From assembly GCF_047496725.1 (NCBI RefSeq), contig NC_132973.1, positions 15,182,233-15,246,232 of the forward strand: 64,000 bases of DNA. Direction: 5' to 3'. The stretch is from Anoplolepis gracilipes. Lineage: Eukaryota; Arthropoda; Insecta; Hymenoptera; Formicidae. The notes under the pieces were generated by a model that saw nothing but the letters and a program-made list of their open reading frames with translations, was not told where the DNA came from and did not search any database. Positions 43,550-57,022 of this stretch are shown here, piece after piece. Position 1 is the stretch's first letter; every line of letters starts with the position of its first letter. Position numbers and translations under genes: made by a program.

Positions 43550-43960
43550 TTAATATAAATATTAAAATTAAAATAAAGGCGGACAATTTATAAATATTAT
43601 TTTATGTTTATAAATATTATTTTGTATTTATAGCCATTAAAAAATGTATATTACGTTCGTCTGACTAAATATTATGTTGGAAATGATATGCAAAACAGTC
43701 GAGGTCGCATTTTCGTATTATTATACAAACAACCCATTGTGTGTGTATGTATGTGCGTAAATAAAATTTTATATAAATTTAGCTGAATATACATTTTACA
43801 GAAAATTATACAAAATTTCTCGGATTGAAGAAATATTTGTTCCTGTTCACACACACACACACACACATCTTGGATCGCATCATCGAAAACACTATATTGT
43901 TTTTTTTAAACGATTGCATTGTCTTCATGCGTAATCAAAGTTTGTAGCACAACAATTCAG
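41151..43960. other. AT-rich DNA with a purine-rich island at 41930-42620
   Basis: The island is purine-rich on the + strand (GA tract 42061-42083, then GAGAAAGA-type sequence to 42540). Flanks are AT-rich, with a TA tract at 43516-43546 and a CA tract at 43851-43867. Frames from the island are Arg/Lys-rich on one strand and Phe/Ser/Leu-rich on the other, and are not genes. Confidence 0.45.
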
Positions 43961-46899
43961 AGTGTATTACACAAACATAACGTTTATTTATGTTGTGAAG
44001 AAAACTTGAACGACATGTAAAAATATGTAATCTCGACCGGATTTCGTTCCGGAGCCCGGAGCATTTTCATTGCATGTGCAATTGCATCTATGTTGATTTT
44101 CCAAGAATGCGCGTTGCTGCGTTCCGTTTCCTCTCAGGCGTATGTCAGCGACACACGCTTGGATTTTTCCACCAGGCCGGAAAATATTTTCGCTTGACGA
44201 ATGCGCGTGATAGCGGATATCTAGCAATTTACGACTTCGAACGATCGCCTCTGATCGACATTCGGCTCGAGTGGGCCATATCGCTCACTCTCGTCTGTCT
44301 CTGTACAAATTTGACTATCCGATCGACGAAGAGAAATCTCTTTCATTGCGTGTGGCACTGGACATTAGTCAGTGATATCACAAAAAATATCTAGGAACAC
44401 ATATCACACATATTTTTTAATAATATATTTTATAATTTTTTTTCTTTTCTTTGTTACACATTTATTTATTAATTATTTTATTTTTATTATTTTTTTAACT
44501 TCTAACGTAACAAAATGTAGAAACTACGTTCTCTATGCATAATTTTTTTCGCATCGCGAAAAGATCTTGCAGCGATTATCACGATTTATCTGACGACAAG
44601 CATCTTTTGCATTTTCACGATGCTCTTCGTTCAGCGAACCTTTCGTCGATCTCTCGATTCAAGAGTCCACGTGTAACAGGAAAATCGTAAAGATCGTTGT
44701 CATAAAATACCGTCTCCGTCCACTCCCAAGTCTTTTTTTTCTCATTCTTTCCTCGTTTCCCTCGGATGCCAATTTCCAGTATTGCGTAAGACGGTCGTTT
44801 GAAAAATTAAAGGCGGCGAGAAGCGATAACGATAATCGTCGACTTGAACCTGCATCCAAGGAGAAAGAGAAAGAGAGAGGACCAGACCCTCCTCTTCTCT
44901 CTCAAAAATAAACACGGAGGACGCGGCAGGTTCGAAATATCGCTGGCCCCTTTGTGGGCCCCGCGGATCCTGTAAAAGCGAATGGAATTCGCATGCGGCT
45001 TTTTTTTCACAGCGGCGCGCACGCTTTAATTGCATCGAACGACCGCTAATTGCATCCGACTTATCGCACGATATATATTAATATCCGCGCGAAAGGTCGT
45101 CGGAGAGGGCGAATCCAGGTGCTATGAATGAAATTCGCTACCGAGTGAATGAAGGTACATTGACGATTAGTGCGACGATTGCAGAAATTTGATTTTACGC
45201 AGATCGTAAACGCACGCTGACGTTGCCGTCGGGTTTATGACTTTGAAAGCCGACGCGTTTAAAATTAATATACGTGAAAAACTAAAAAAAATACAGCTAT
45301 CGCGTTTAAATTTATTAATTTGACGTCAACTTAGGAAATATTCGAAGAGCAGACTAATTAAGGAATCGTTCTTTTAATCGAAAATCAAGGAGTGTCGGTA
45401 TAAATTACGGGAAAAAAGGGAAAATCAATCTCTGATTTGTCGAGGAAAAGAGCCTTTACAGGTTAAAAATAATTTAACCTGTATATTTGCCGACTGCGCG
45501 GATATCAAAGCAGCGATTTACAGAATTGCGTTTTCCGAGGCAAAGAGGAGGCGGTTTATTAACAACAGTCGTACTCGATCCACACGGTTCGAAAGCGATA
45601 CCTGTTAGTTTCTAGAAATGATACTCGTTCAAAGAGATATTTGCGCTTAATTTAAAATCGTGTTTCGCAACATCGGCTATTAGTACCGACTACTTTCGAC
45701 TTCAAAGGGAGACGCGGAATACAGTTACCACCGTAAATCCATGCGTTTGCATGATATGAAAATCAACGATGAAAGATAAAAACTATGTGTGTTTTATATA
45801 CATATTAAAAACGTACAAAAACGTTATGAAGATTGATTGGGCTCTTAAGTTTTTTCAAAAAAAGCTTTAATTCTTAAATTGCATTATATGGTTCAAATTC
45901 CTTTTTTTTATTATACGATATAGTGCGTACAAATTTATGAAATTATCTACAATTTATGAAATTGTATCTATATATGTGTGTGTCCGTTCCTTTATTTATC
46001 TATCATCTTTACTTCTGTCCACTTATGAAAATAGCTCTGTTTGTGTTTGGAGAATGGATCGGGGTTACTCACGTATCGTATTTCATCGATGCTTCTACTA
46101 ATCTATCTCAGCAGAGTCGACGTTCTCTTCCGGAGCAAAAATGACTCCGAGTCGAAGGTCAAGCACGAATCGGTGACTACCTGTAATCGGTAGAGTAGTC
46201 GCTCCGTGCTCCGATTACGGGAGACATGGTGATCATACAAAAGTAATATCTACTTCCTGGTCGTGAAGGATCGATTTCTGGTATTGCGTAAGGTTATATC
46301 CTTATATATAGGCCTGTCAAGGGAAAGAGAGAGAAAATCTAATATAATAATAATAATAATAGTAATTGTTATGTTAAGATCGGACCACCGAGCTGCTACG
46401 GATCATAATTCAAATATAGGTTTATCTATATTTGGCAAAAAATAATTTGTATTCTACTTTAATTTAAAAATTAATATTATAACTTTTTTAGCTAAAATAA
46501 AACAGACAAAAATAACAACAAAAGATGTCCCCCCTATTCATTTTTAGTAGTATTTTGTTTATCAAAACTGTCTCATCTAGAAATACTTAAAAGCAAGTCT
46601 TTCAGCTAAAAAGGGATAAAAAGAAGAAAAGAATTTTTCTGCGAAAATAGTCGCGGCATTCGCAAGCTATCCGGCGGTAATAAAGTACATCCCTCAATGT
46701 TGATTTTTCTCAGGAATGTCAACGATTTTTTCCGCTTTGCGACATCAGTAAACTGCAGTAGTCGTTCTTTCGCGATGAAATACTCCGTAAATTGCCACGC
46801 ATGAAAAGTATTTTTAAAATTTTTCACGTACAGAAAGTTAGATGACGAGAAAGGGAAAGAAAAAAAGTAGACATTTATTTCGTATAAAACTGACTTCTT

Positions 46900-46900
<1 letters not shown>
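43961..46900. other. CpG-containing island DNA (44000-45760), then AT-rich DNA
   Basis: Moderately GC-rich complex sequence with scattered AATTA/TAATTG cores. No coding exon recognised. Confidence 0.4.

Positions 46901-46950
<50 letters not shown>
46901..46950. repeat. TA microsatellite, about 45 bp
   Basis: Uninterrupted TA repeat flanked by unrelated sequence. Confidence 0.9.
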
Positions 46951-46951
<1 letters not shown>

Positions 46952-49900
46952 CATATAATTGCTTCTGATAGATAATAGATTGCAAAAATAGGAAAATAAC
47001 AGAAATTCTTAACCCAACAAGATACCGAGTCCTAAGTTTGGCTACGCATATTTTTCTATCATAAAAAAACCGATTGAATAAAGTGATTTGAATTCTCGTG
47101 ATAATATATGTTCATATAATTATGCTAATGGATTCCTAAACCTTTTTACTTTCTCTATTTAATTTTGCTGGAATGTTACTGATTGAATTATACACACAAT
47201 CGTCTAGAGCCACTTACAATAATATAAGTCACACATATTTACGTTCAATTGTCGTTTGTACTTTGATTGAAAATGATTTGATTAAGACATATGAAACTTT
47301 TCAATACTTGTAACATTTGTTACTGCTATATTATTATACAGGCATCTAGATACATCTATATGAAATTGTTTACTTGTTATTATTATTGATTATTGAATCA
47401 GTTATAAGAGATCTAATATCAGTTTTGATATCTTTTTTATTCTTATCTTGAGAATGTATATTTTATTTTTTATTTAAATGTAGGAAATCAGATGATTTAT
47501 TAAGAATAGTGTTGCATACAATCATTAACATAGGAATAAATAACGACTATGTCAAGTCTTGACTTTAGTCTTGTTTAATTGTAAAAATGAAGAGAGCGTT
47601 GCGAATAATAATCCGAGGCGAGAAAGATGAATTGCGATAATGAGACAGATATATCATAATTGGCAGCAATTTTATTGGTCGCTTCACGCCCGACGCCTTC
47701 GTCTAGGACGGATTATGTAGATACTAGTCGGATCCGCTTCACAAATAATTGCAATTACTTCGAAATAGGTGTAATCCCGCCGCGTTGTTTCTCGCACTTA
47801 CCCGCCTTCGTATGCCGCGATTTAATGGTTTGCGCACGCATTAAGATTCAATCTTCACGCCTTGAATTAGCGCGTATATCGCGATGCGGTGGATTTCTCT
47901 CGCGGGGGCGCAAATCTGAAATTTTCGCGTAAATTAAACAGCATCCTGCTGTTGACATAGTCATTAATAATATTAATGATCGCACGCTATCTGATTTCTT
48001 ATACTTAAAGAAATGAAATATACATATACGTATTCTCAAAATATCGCTAACTGAATCAATAACTGCAGAAAAAACAAAAATAATTGATATGGATCTCTTA
48101 CCGACTTATTCAATCATAATCAATAATTCTGAACAAACTCCTCAAAATAATAATATATCCTTATTTTTCAGCAATTATATTTTGCATGTAATTCGTTGAT
48201 AGACTGATAGTGGACTTGGTCCGTATTTTCGTATCATATGTTTCAAAAGTTTGAAAAAGAGAAACATTATTATATTATATAGAATATAGTATTATTATAT
48301 AAAAGAGAAGCATTATTATTATTATTATTATACATATAATTATATAATATTATAATATAATTATATAATATTATCATATAATATTATTATATAATAATAT
48401 TCTTATATAATATTATTATATAATTATATTGTTTCAAGCTTTTCAAAAATATAATACAATTTAATAAAAGGTTATTTCTTATTGAAACTCTACGGACATA
48501 AATTTTTATTTCAAATTTAAAAAACAAAATGGTAATGTCGGTTTTACTATCCTTGTTCTATACCTTTGTTTCCGGAACCGAACATCCATCATGCGAAGAA
48601 AAAGCGGAAGAGACGCGTTACTTTATTCATTATGCAAACGCAACAGTCGCATATTTGATCTCATTATCTCGGCAAGAGATTCGCTCGATCGACGGGAATC
48701 TCGTTTCGACTCTTCTTCTCAGCGACCGTGTAATAATCGCGCAATCTCGATCAGAATTATTCCGGATCCGGAATGCATTCTCATTCCCGTTCGCCGATTG
48801 TTTCGCGATGCGACCGGGATTTCAATGCGGGATTTTTCGCGGCGCGCATAAATCCTCGTCACTTAATAGTTTACGCGGCCATTAAGAGATCTGATCTGAT
48901 CGCGCGCGCCGCGAATTAACACGCGTATCACGTTGTACTCGTAATTGTCTAGGCGCGATAAGGGACGAGCGCAAGCTTCTTGTAATTAATTTCGCATCCC
49001 GCTCCGTTTTTTCCCTTTTTTATTGTGTAAAAGGATGCCGGAATGTCACGCATATGATTTGTGATCTCATCAATACGAGCGAATGATACCCGTATCTTCA
49101 CGATATTAATTGACGACGGTTTCTTATTTGTTCATTCAGTCGTCCCGCATTCAAGCTCACTGTTTCCAATTGAAAGAACACTTATTACACTCGTGACGTA
49201 TATTAATTCCTTTGTTCAAAAATAGCCACAAAAATATTTGCACTATTTTATATAAATTGCACAGAATTGACCAGATTAAAAATAACTTGAGGAAAGACAA
49301 AATTAAGTTTAAGAAAATTGAATTCCATTTAAATATGATAAAAAACTAAATCTAATATTAAATTGTAAAAAATTGGAAAGTTACAATATTATTAAATGAT
49401 TTAGAAAAAGATTAATGTAGAGTCTAGAAATCTAAAAAAAAGCACAAGGAAAAATTTATCAATTTTTATTATATCATAAATTATACATATTATAATATTA
49501 TAAATTTAAATGAGAGGAAATAAAAACATTTTCATATTTTTAAAATTTTAACATTTTTATATAGGTAATTTAAAAAATTACAAGTCCGAACAATTAGAAA
49601 TATAAATCACAGGCGTTGCCAAATTACAATTTAATAATGATCTATAATTCGGCGATATACCAGATCGCCGAGTTTAGCCTATCGTATACTTGGCGATTTC
49701 CAACTTCCTGGGCTACCGGTGTTACCAAACCAGCCACTTCTCTATTTACTCTATTAATTGATACGGATCTCGCTTCCGCGCTTTCCGGTCGGATTCGCCG
49801 GCAAGAATGCCCACTAATTGAGCAGTCCCCGCTGCGTGCGCATTGCGCGATCGCGATTACGCCAGATCGGAATAATTTCCATCCCGTAGTTAACCGCGAC

Positions 49901-50500
49901 CAGCTTCACGCGCTGTGGCCTTTTTTGATCGCCGCCAAGACCGCATCTGCATAATTCCGCACGTCGCTCTTCTAACGAATGCATCCGTGATGCTGCTCGC
50001 CATTGCACATCCTTTTACGTCAAGGATGTCCCGCAAGAGCATAAAAAATATCTTATACGTAACAAATAAATAAAAATTTATTAAAAAAGATTGCCCTGAT
50101 AATTAAACAATAATTGATTTCAGCAATTCATTCATTTGCTGATTTTGTAAAGAATTTTTTAAGAGAATGCCTTTCAAGTTTTTTGATAAAATATTAAATG
50201 TTTCATGTCGTTAATTAATATTCTCTAATTATTATCTAATTCTAATCGCCCTTTCGTCCGATATTACTTTCAAAAATTAGAAATTGTGTATTGTGTGTTA
50301 CATGCTCTAATGTATAATAATCGATTGTTAAATTCAATATTATTAAATTATACGCGAAAGGGAGTGCACCGGCTCGGCACTGCTTTGCGGTTAATCGCGC
50401 ATATAAAGAACACAGATTTTCCCAGATGTACGTTAATGGGTTAAGCGCCCTTCGCGCTGCGCGTACACGCTTTCGCACGCATACGGTACATGAGTGGCTG
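46951..50500. other. Non-coding DNA with several GC/AATTA islands
   Basis: Islands at about 47600-47940, 48520-49170, 49610-50010 and 50340-50500 contain words such as GCCATTAA, GATTTAATGG and GCGATTACG. A highly AT-rich ATT/TATA hairpin-prone tract lies at 48260-48440. No gene recognised. Confidence 0.4.
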
Positions 50501-53500
50501 TGCACGACGACCATCAACCACGTAACTTTGCTTCCAAGTGATCGGGAAGGGCGATAACGATCGTGACCAATTTGTTTTCCGCGTGAAACGCCTTCAAGAT
50601 ACAACGTTGCTGCAATTATGATAATGACGTTACGGTAAAAAGCACGACGGACGCGTGATTTATCGCGCTAAAGCGTTCGTTCTCCACCATCGCGGATCGA
50701 ATCTCGCTTTCTGGCAAGGGCGCGATCTGTTGCGCGATTCACCCTTCTCTTTCTCCCTCGGCCGCTGCACGATCCGCGAGAGACCGCCGTTTTTATGCGG
50801 CGATTAGGTAATAAAAGGCTTGTACGAGACTGACGAATCGAATCCGCGCTCTTTCAGCTTCATCCGTCGTGTTATAACGTAAGAAACAGCAGTCTTTCGT
50901 TGCTTCAGTATTGCACAAAGCATTACCTGTCCGAGCAAAATCAGTTACTTGCTTTTACAACACTTACATTTTGTTGGGATTTTTATAAACTATTTTCTTA
51001 CAAGATAGTTGAGCGTATGTGTATGTTATATTATTGCAAAATTATTATAAAATTATTATAAAAACATGCATCAATTTCTCTAACTTTTAATTTCTCAGAT
51101 TTATTTTTAGAAAATAACCGTTTTTAATTCGGCTTTATGTGAATAAAGCGAACGTGTACTTTTTTTTCATACCTATACGAAGAATCGCGAAAAATGTGTA
51201 TGTACATACTTTATCATTTTATATTCGTTAAAATAAATTCGATATAGACGCACTACAAGATTATGATACATCGTAGCTGCTCCAATTAGCAGTTCGTCTT
51301 TATTTGCCAGCGACTTTACGACTAGCGCAAAACCATGGCATTTTATCGCGCGTGCGAAAATGTAGATAAAAAAATATTGCCTACATTTCACGGAGCTCTA
51401 ACTCCTTTTGTATTAGCCGCGCCGCGGTCAGATCGCCCTTCTCCGCATATTGCGCGTTCCAAAACGATAATTATTACAACCTAATAATCATAATCATATA
51501 CGACGTGTGCTCGAATCCTTTCTCTCGAACAGTATCTGCAAACGCGGACGTACATATACTTCTTTCTTTCATTTTTTTGCAAGCGAGCTTGGAACTATTA
51601 CTACATCGTATCGTCTTAATTTATATAAGCATACATTTTTCAAATTTTAAAATAATCTAAGAGATTAAGATATCAATTACTTATTATATTATACTTATAA
51701 TGCGCGTTTAAATTCAACGTTCTATGAAAAAGAATAAATTTATAGATAATGAGACTGACTGTGGATTAAGATAAGATTGTTTCTTCATTATGTATGTGTA
51801 AATCTAAAAACACAAAAAAAATAAATGATGACTGGCTAGAAAGAGTTATAAATGAAACTATAACTATCGCGAGCATAATTTCTCGACGGTATTACTCTCT
51901 CTCAGAAATCGAGTCGCGAATTGTCGACATGTCATTCGAATTATTTCAACGCCATCGCGACAAGTGCGTTAAACGCTGTTTTAACGCATCTCAAACATTC
52001 GTATGAAATATCGCTTTGTTGCACGCTGCCAAAGGCTCGGCTACGAACCGGGCTTTAATGATCGTAAGCGCTATATGTTTGTATGCTATATGTTTGTCGC
52101 GCCGCACCGAGCTTTGTGTAAACAATTTTCAATGACTTCACAGCGATATATCAGCGAAATCCGCGAAACTCCGAGTACACGCAAAAATTAATCAAACCAT
52201 CCTCAAAGGCCAAAAGTACAGTAAAATTTCGACATAATATTAAATAAAAATATATCGACAATGTTTACTATAAGCTGTTGTTTGCAGTAATAAAAAAAAT
52301 ATCATTTAATTTCAAATTTAGCAAAGCACACGATTTATTGATGTAGGCACTTTTTGATTGTAAAAAAATATATATATATATATTCTCTTTTATATGTGTG
52401 TTGTGTGTGCATATAATTCTTTTTATTTATTTATATTTATTAGTTACAATACATATTAAGTTCGCTATCTTTTCATCTTTTTTCGCGTTTAGATTAACGA
52501 TGTACGGTATGCCGTTATCGTTGCCTTACTCTGCCATGCTGCAAAATTATGCATCGAACAAAGAGGCGCGAGGTGGCTATTACGTGACTGATGGCGCGAT
52601 ACACCTTGTTGCGATGCTAAATCATGCTTAATGATTTCAATGATCGGACCGCGTCGCGGTATATATTCTTGGCTGCAATTTGCATAACGTCCGCATGCAA
52701 CTTCAACCTGGAAGCTCCGAAATAAGAAGACGACAAGTTTCTAGTAAAAAAAAAAAGTAGACCACTTCATATGGAACTTTCACCGGAAGATAAATGTGGC
52801 AATAACAAATATACGTTCTTTATGACGAATGAAAAAGATAAATGATAATAAGAAGAAGTGTACACTCTCCTTACACTCCCAAGTAAATAAATACGTATAT
52901 CACATTTCCAGGATGAAAGACTGGGATAATTGAAAAAAAATGCAACGTTTGACACTACTGCTGTATCGAAAAGTAAAGGAGAGCGATTAATCATACTCCT
53001 TAAAGTATCGATCAGCAGTCAAAGCTTTCATCATTATCAGTAACTTTGTCTTGAAAATCTTTCGTGATTATTCTCAAGTCTTGCTTCTCAAGGCTGTCGC
53101 AAATGACGTCTAATGTTCCCGCAATTCTTATCACGTGGCTATATTTGTCGCGGAAAATAACAGCGTTTAAAACGAGCTCGATGATTACAGAAAGAAGAAC
53201 GATCTCGAGAGTCTCCCCCGGTGGATTGCGCGATTATTTCAATTCGGCGTCATCGCAACGAATATATCGGACGCCGTTTAATCTATCTCTTGCGTGTCTA
53301 TATAAAATATTGCTTTGTAACTGCCGAAAGGCTCCGGCTTTCGAAGCAGGGAGGCGTTAATGATCGTGACCAATTTGTTTTCTGCCGTAAAACGCTTTCC
53401 CGCGGCGATGGTCTCGGAATTTTTGTTCCTGTCGTTCTTCGTTCGTTGCGTTCAACGCGTGCACGCGCAGCTGCAACGAATGCACAAAACCGCCATGTTG

Positions 53501-53560
53501 CATCTCATATGCTGAAAGCACTTGCTCGAAACAGCATTTGAATTTTATAGGAAGAAAAAA
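50501..53560. repeat. Region with three diverged copies of a local repeat
   Basis: A 21-base identity links 50559-50579 and 53362-53382. The segment just before the second copy (53230-53367) also resembles 51935-52066. The shared phrases include ATTATTTCAA followed by CATCGC, then GCTTTGT, AAAGGCTC and TTAATGATCGT. The copies are diverged and in the same orientation. Family and function unknown. Confidence 0.5.
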
Positions 53561-56500
53561 AATTATTTATCATCAAACAAAATATTAAGTATATAATTTA
53601 ATAACTTTCAAAATAATAACATTTAAAAACTGTTTGTTTTAATAAACGCGCCTTTATTATATTTTATAAAGTATTATAGTAAAAAGATTAATAACATGTT
53701 TATTATATAATAACAAAATATAGTATAATATTATAACATGTTATATATAATATTATATAATAACATTTATTATATTCACTAATTGTGGAAAATATATTTT
53801 TGCGATGCCTCGGTCGGTTAAGGACGAATGAGCGACGGGGAATAAAGAATTTCGACGGAAGCCGGAACAGCTTCTTCTCGTGATCTACGACGAGACAGCA
53901 GACACGTGGATAGAATTCCGGATGCACCTCTCGGGACGAATGACACACCTAAGCGCGTCGTTCAGATTCCAATCTCGAGCCCATCCGAGGCACTCGTCTT
54001 ATTCACAGCCACCGCAATGGACAGCATCCTTCGACCGACTTCGGAGACCCTGTCTATGTATATTGGGTGGGCCGGTTGACAGTTTTATTACGACATAGTA
54101 GCACTTATTCTCTTTTCTGTAAGTCATCATTTTTCGCTTGTATTTGGTGGCACGTCGACATGTGTTTTTACAATACGTTTGTTATCTCATCGATGCATCG
54201 ACGCCGATTTTAAAAAATGAAAAAGCGCGATTTATAGGCAGCATTGTCAATTGTGATTCTATTAGATATAAGAGAGATTCGAGAATTATCAAGCCTGCAG
54301 CAATTGTGAGAATTTTAAATTTTGATAAGATTAGTTTTTTTTTATAAATTTTTAAAGGAACATTTTTGTTGTTAATCATAATTTCTAAATAATATATTAT
54401 ATACTAAACATCTTAAAACATTTATGATAGAAAGATATATAAAAAGTATTTAAATTTTTTTAGAAAAAAATCAAAGATTGAAAAGAGAGAGAGAGAGAGG
54501 AGAGTATATGTGTATTTGTGATAAAAATGGCTAATCAATTTAATTATTCCATTCGATGAACACCATGCGACAAATTTTCAATGTCGCGAGTAGAAACGTC
54601 GCTGATTTCCGTTATGTTTGATTTGTTACTCGAGCAACGGCAAAACCGGAAGCATTAATTCCCGGCCTGAAAGCGTTGATGTCATAATTTTTCAACGAAC
54701 ACTCTCTCTCTTTCACTCTCTTTCCCACCCTCGAGGAAGGCAGTTTGCACTTCCTGAACGCGTCCAGAGCAGCTACCATCCATCCGTTCGACCTCCAGCG
54801 ATCCTTTTTGCGCCGTAATAGGTGCGAAATTATATCCTTTCAAACGGTGAGGCTGTCCCTCGGCCCACTCCGTATAATTTTCTGAGGACGAATCATCGTC
54901 GCTTCGCATTCAACTCTCTCTCTCTCTCTCTCTCTCTGTCTCGTTCGCATTTTTTTTCTCTCTCCTCTACCTTCTCTCTCTTTCTTTCTGTCTCCCTGCA
55001 ACTGCATCGCGCAAGATACAGGAAAGAACGCTATGTTCCCGCTATCTTAAGGAATCCTTTCTATAGCGCTAAATTACAGTAAACGTTGCACGCGTCGAAA
55101 GCCGCGATAACCTGACGACCTTTCGATGGCTGCCGGGTTTGAACGATAACTTTGCACGCAAAAATATCGTACTCTTATCGGACGAAATGCTGCCGAAATC
55201 AAATAAAGTACGTCAAAGTATGAACACAAATAAACTCGCGACCGATAGCATAACTTGAATTATGCGGACTGTAATTATTAATTTTTTGTATTATTGATTT
55301 CTTGGTATGCCATAACGAAATTTTAATATCCGATTCTTGACGATTGGCGTTATCTCTTTGGTAGTTTGCGCATATCATTTATCTCGATGGGGTTTTAATG
55401 AAAATATATGTTATATGCGTGGGTTTTTTTTTTTTTTTTTTTTTTCAAAAATAACTATGATGTGTTAAATAACGGCGTTGCCGATACACGAATCGTCGAG
55501 AGATTAATTAATTTGTGCGGCCCATGAGCATTTGTAACGTTTATGTTAAAATTGATCTGAATAATATAGATCCAATATTATTCTATCTTCGGTACATAAC
55601 TGCAACTATATTTTTACTACAAATCCATTCAAGTTGCATTTAAAATAAAAAAAAAAAAAACGTCGAAACAAATTTACACGCAAAATATTTTTCTATATAG
55701 TTTATATAGAACGTTAAATTTACAACGTTTTAATTAACTCCTCCTATATCAGTATTTTTTCAAAGTATAATATTTTGTAGAGAATGATAATCGAAAAATA
55801 TCGCAAAAAAAACAACTCGTGTTTTGGGCAATGCAAGGATTAATTATCCATCCTCTCTACAACACGCAGAACGTGTGTGTTTTGTATGACTGGCGAAATA
55901 CAATGCGCGCGATAAATTTCGGCTGCGCTGACTCTTTCCGCGCGCGCGGGAAAGTTGTCCGCGTGTAGGCCGCGTATCGGCGCGTCCATAAAAGTTAAGA
56001 ATTCCTCATCAGCGTTACACGCGCTTCCATAAAGATAACCGTGATGAATACCGGGGGCACTTTGTTTCTTATCTGCGTGTTGCGCCCGCTAGGAAGTAAC
56101 ACCTGTGAAATGCGTTTAGCGCGCGGCTCTCTCACGCGCGTTCAGCGATACACCGCGCGATAGGGGAGCGAGAAGGGAGGTGGGCTAGGAGGGTACCCCC
56201 GATAACCGGTATTGCTTTTCCGTTTCCGAGACGGGGACGAGCACGGCATCGATTTGCGATCTCGCTAATCGATTCCCGCTAAAGTACGGAAATTGCGCGT
56301 ACGATTCACACGCAAAAAAAAGCACTCTTCTAAAAGAAATTATTATGATCATTTCTAATTGTTCCCTAAACATTTTTATATAAGAAATATAAAAACATAA
56401 TTTACTTTTTCCGATTTCTCTCATTGTCAGTATTATATTAGACCAATTTTAATATTATTTTATAAATTATTTGCAATTAAAAACATGCGGTGAAAATAAA

Positions 56501-56690
56501 ATGTTTACCACATTCCTGGCTTAATTCTAAAGTCAAATATATCCATACAGTTTGTTCAAATTTATATATAAATAAAAAGTATCTGTTTGTCATTGAAACT
56601 TTAATTTTATTAACTATGTTAAACAATACAGTTTAACAAAAAAATAACTTTATTCAAACACAAGAAAGATAGTAATTTTTTTCAACACTA
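53561..56690. other. AT-rich DNA and CpG-rich islands; no gene recognised
   Basis: AT palindrome-like DNA is at 53690-53780. GC-richer islands are at 53820-54070, 54570-55260 and 55840-56290. A CT tract lies at 54910-54938 and a poly-T run at 55423-55445. No coding exon or RNA gene seen. Confidence 0.45.
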
Positions 56691-56779
56691 TGTACAATAA
56701 TGGCTTTACGAACAATATTACGAACAAAAGATCTTATATTAATAGTTCAATGTCATTTCCTTTCTTACAAAATTTCTTT

Positions 56780-56820
56780 GGTGGGACGTTTCGACAATAA
56801 CTGTTGTCTCTTCAGCCACC
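56780..56820 (-). ncRNA. Minimal hammerhead ribozyme motif (left arm, - strand)
   Basis: Read on the - strand, the order is GGTGG, CTGAAGA, stem II (GACAA paired with TTGTC around CAGTTA), GAAA, CGTC, CCACC. This matches the conserved CUGANGA and GAAA boxes, a cleavage triplet GUC, and stem I formed by GGTGG with CCACC. Stem III is reduced to AC/GU with no loop. The important G-C pair closing stem II next to the core is kept. Confidence 0.7.
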
Positions 56821-56981
56821 TTACATTAATATAAATATATAATGAAACAAAAACTGAAAACTAGTGTGTCACTCCATTTTAACAATAATTAAAATGGAGT
56901 GACACACTAGTAACAATAGTTAAAATGGAGTGATACACTAGTTTTCAGTTTTTGTTTCATTATATATTTATATTAATGTAA

Positions 56982-57022
56982 GGTGGCTGAAGATACAACA
57001 GTTGTTGTCGAAACGTCCCACC
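56982..57022 (+). ncRNA. Minimal hammerhead ribozyme motif (right arm, + strand), stem II slightly damaged
   Basis: On the + strand the order is GGTGG, CTGAAGA, stem II (ACAAC and GTTGT around AGTT), GAAA, CGTC, CCACC. The core boxes are intact. The first stem II pair is U with C instead of G with C, so activity is probably weaker than in the left-arm copy. The inner C-G pair lost in the left arm is present here, so the ancestral stem II probably had six pairs. Confidence 0.65.

Noticed and set aside
48260..48440. ATT/TATA-rich segment that could fold into hairpins
   Set aside because: Simple-sequence expansion rather than an ordered inverted repeat; no unique arm sequence.
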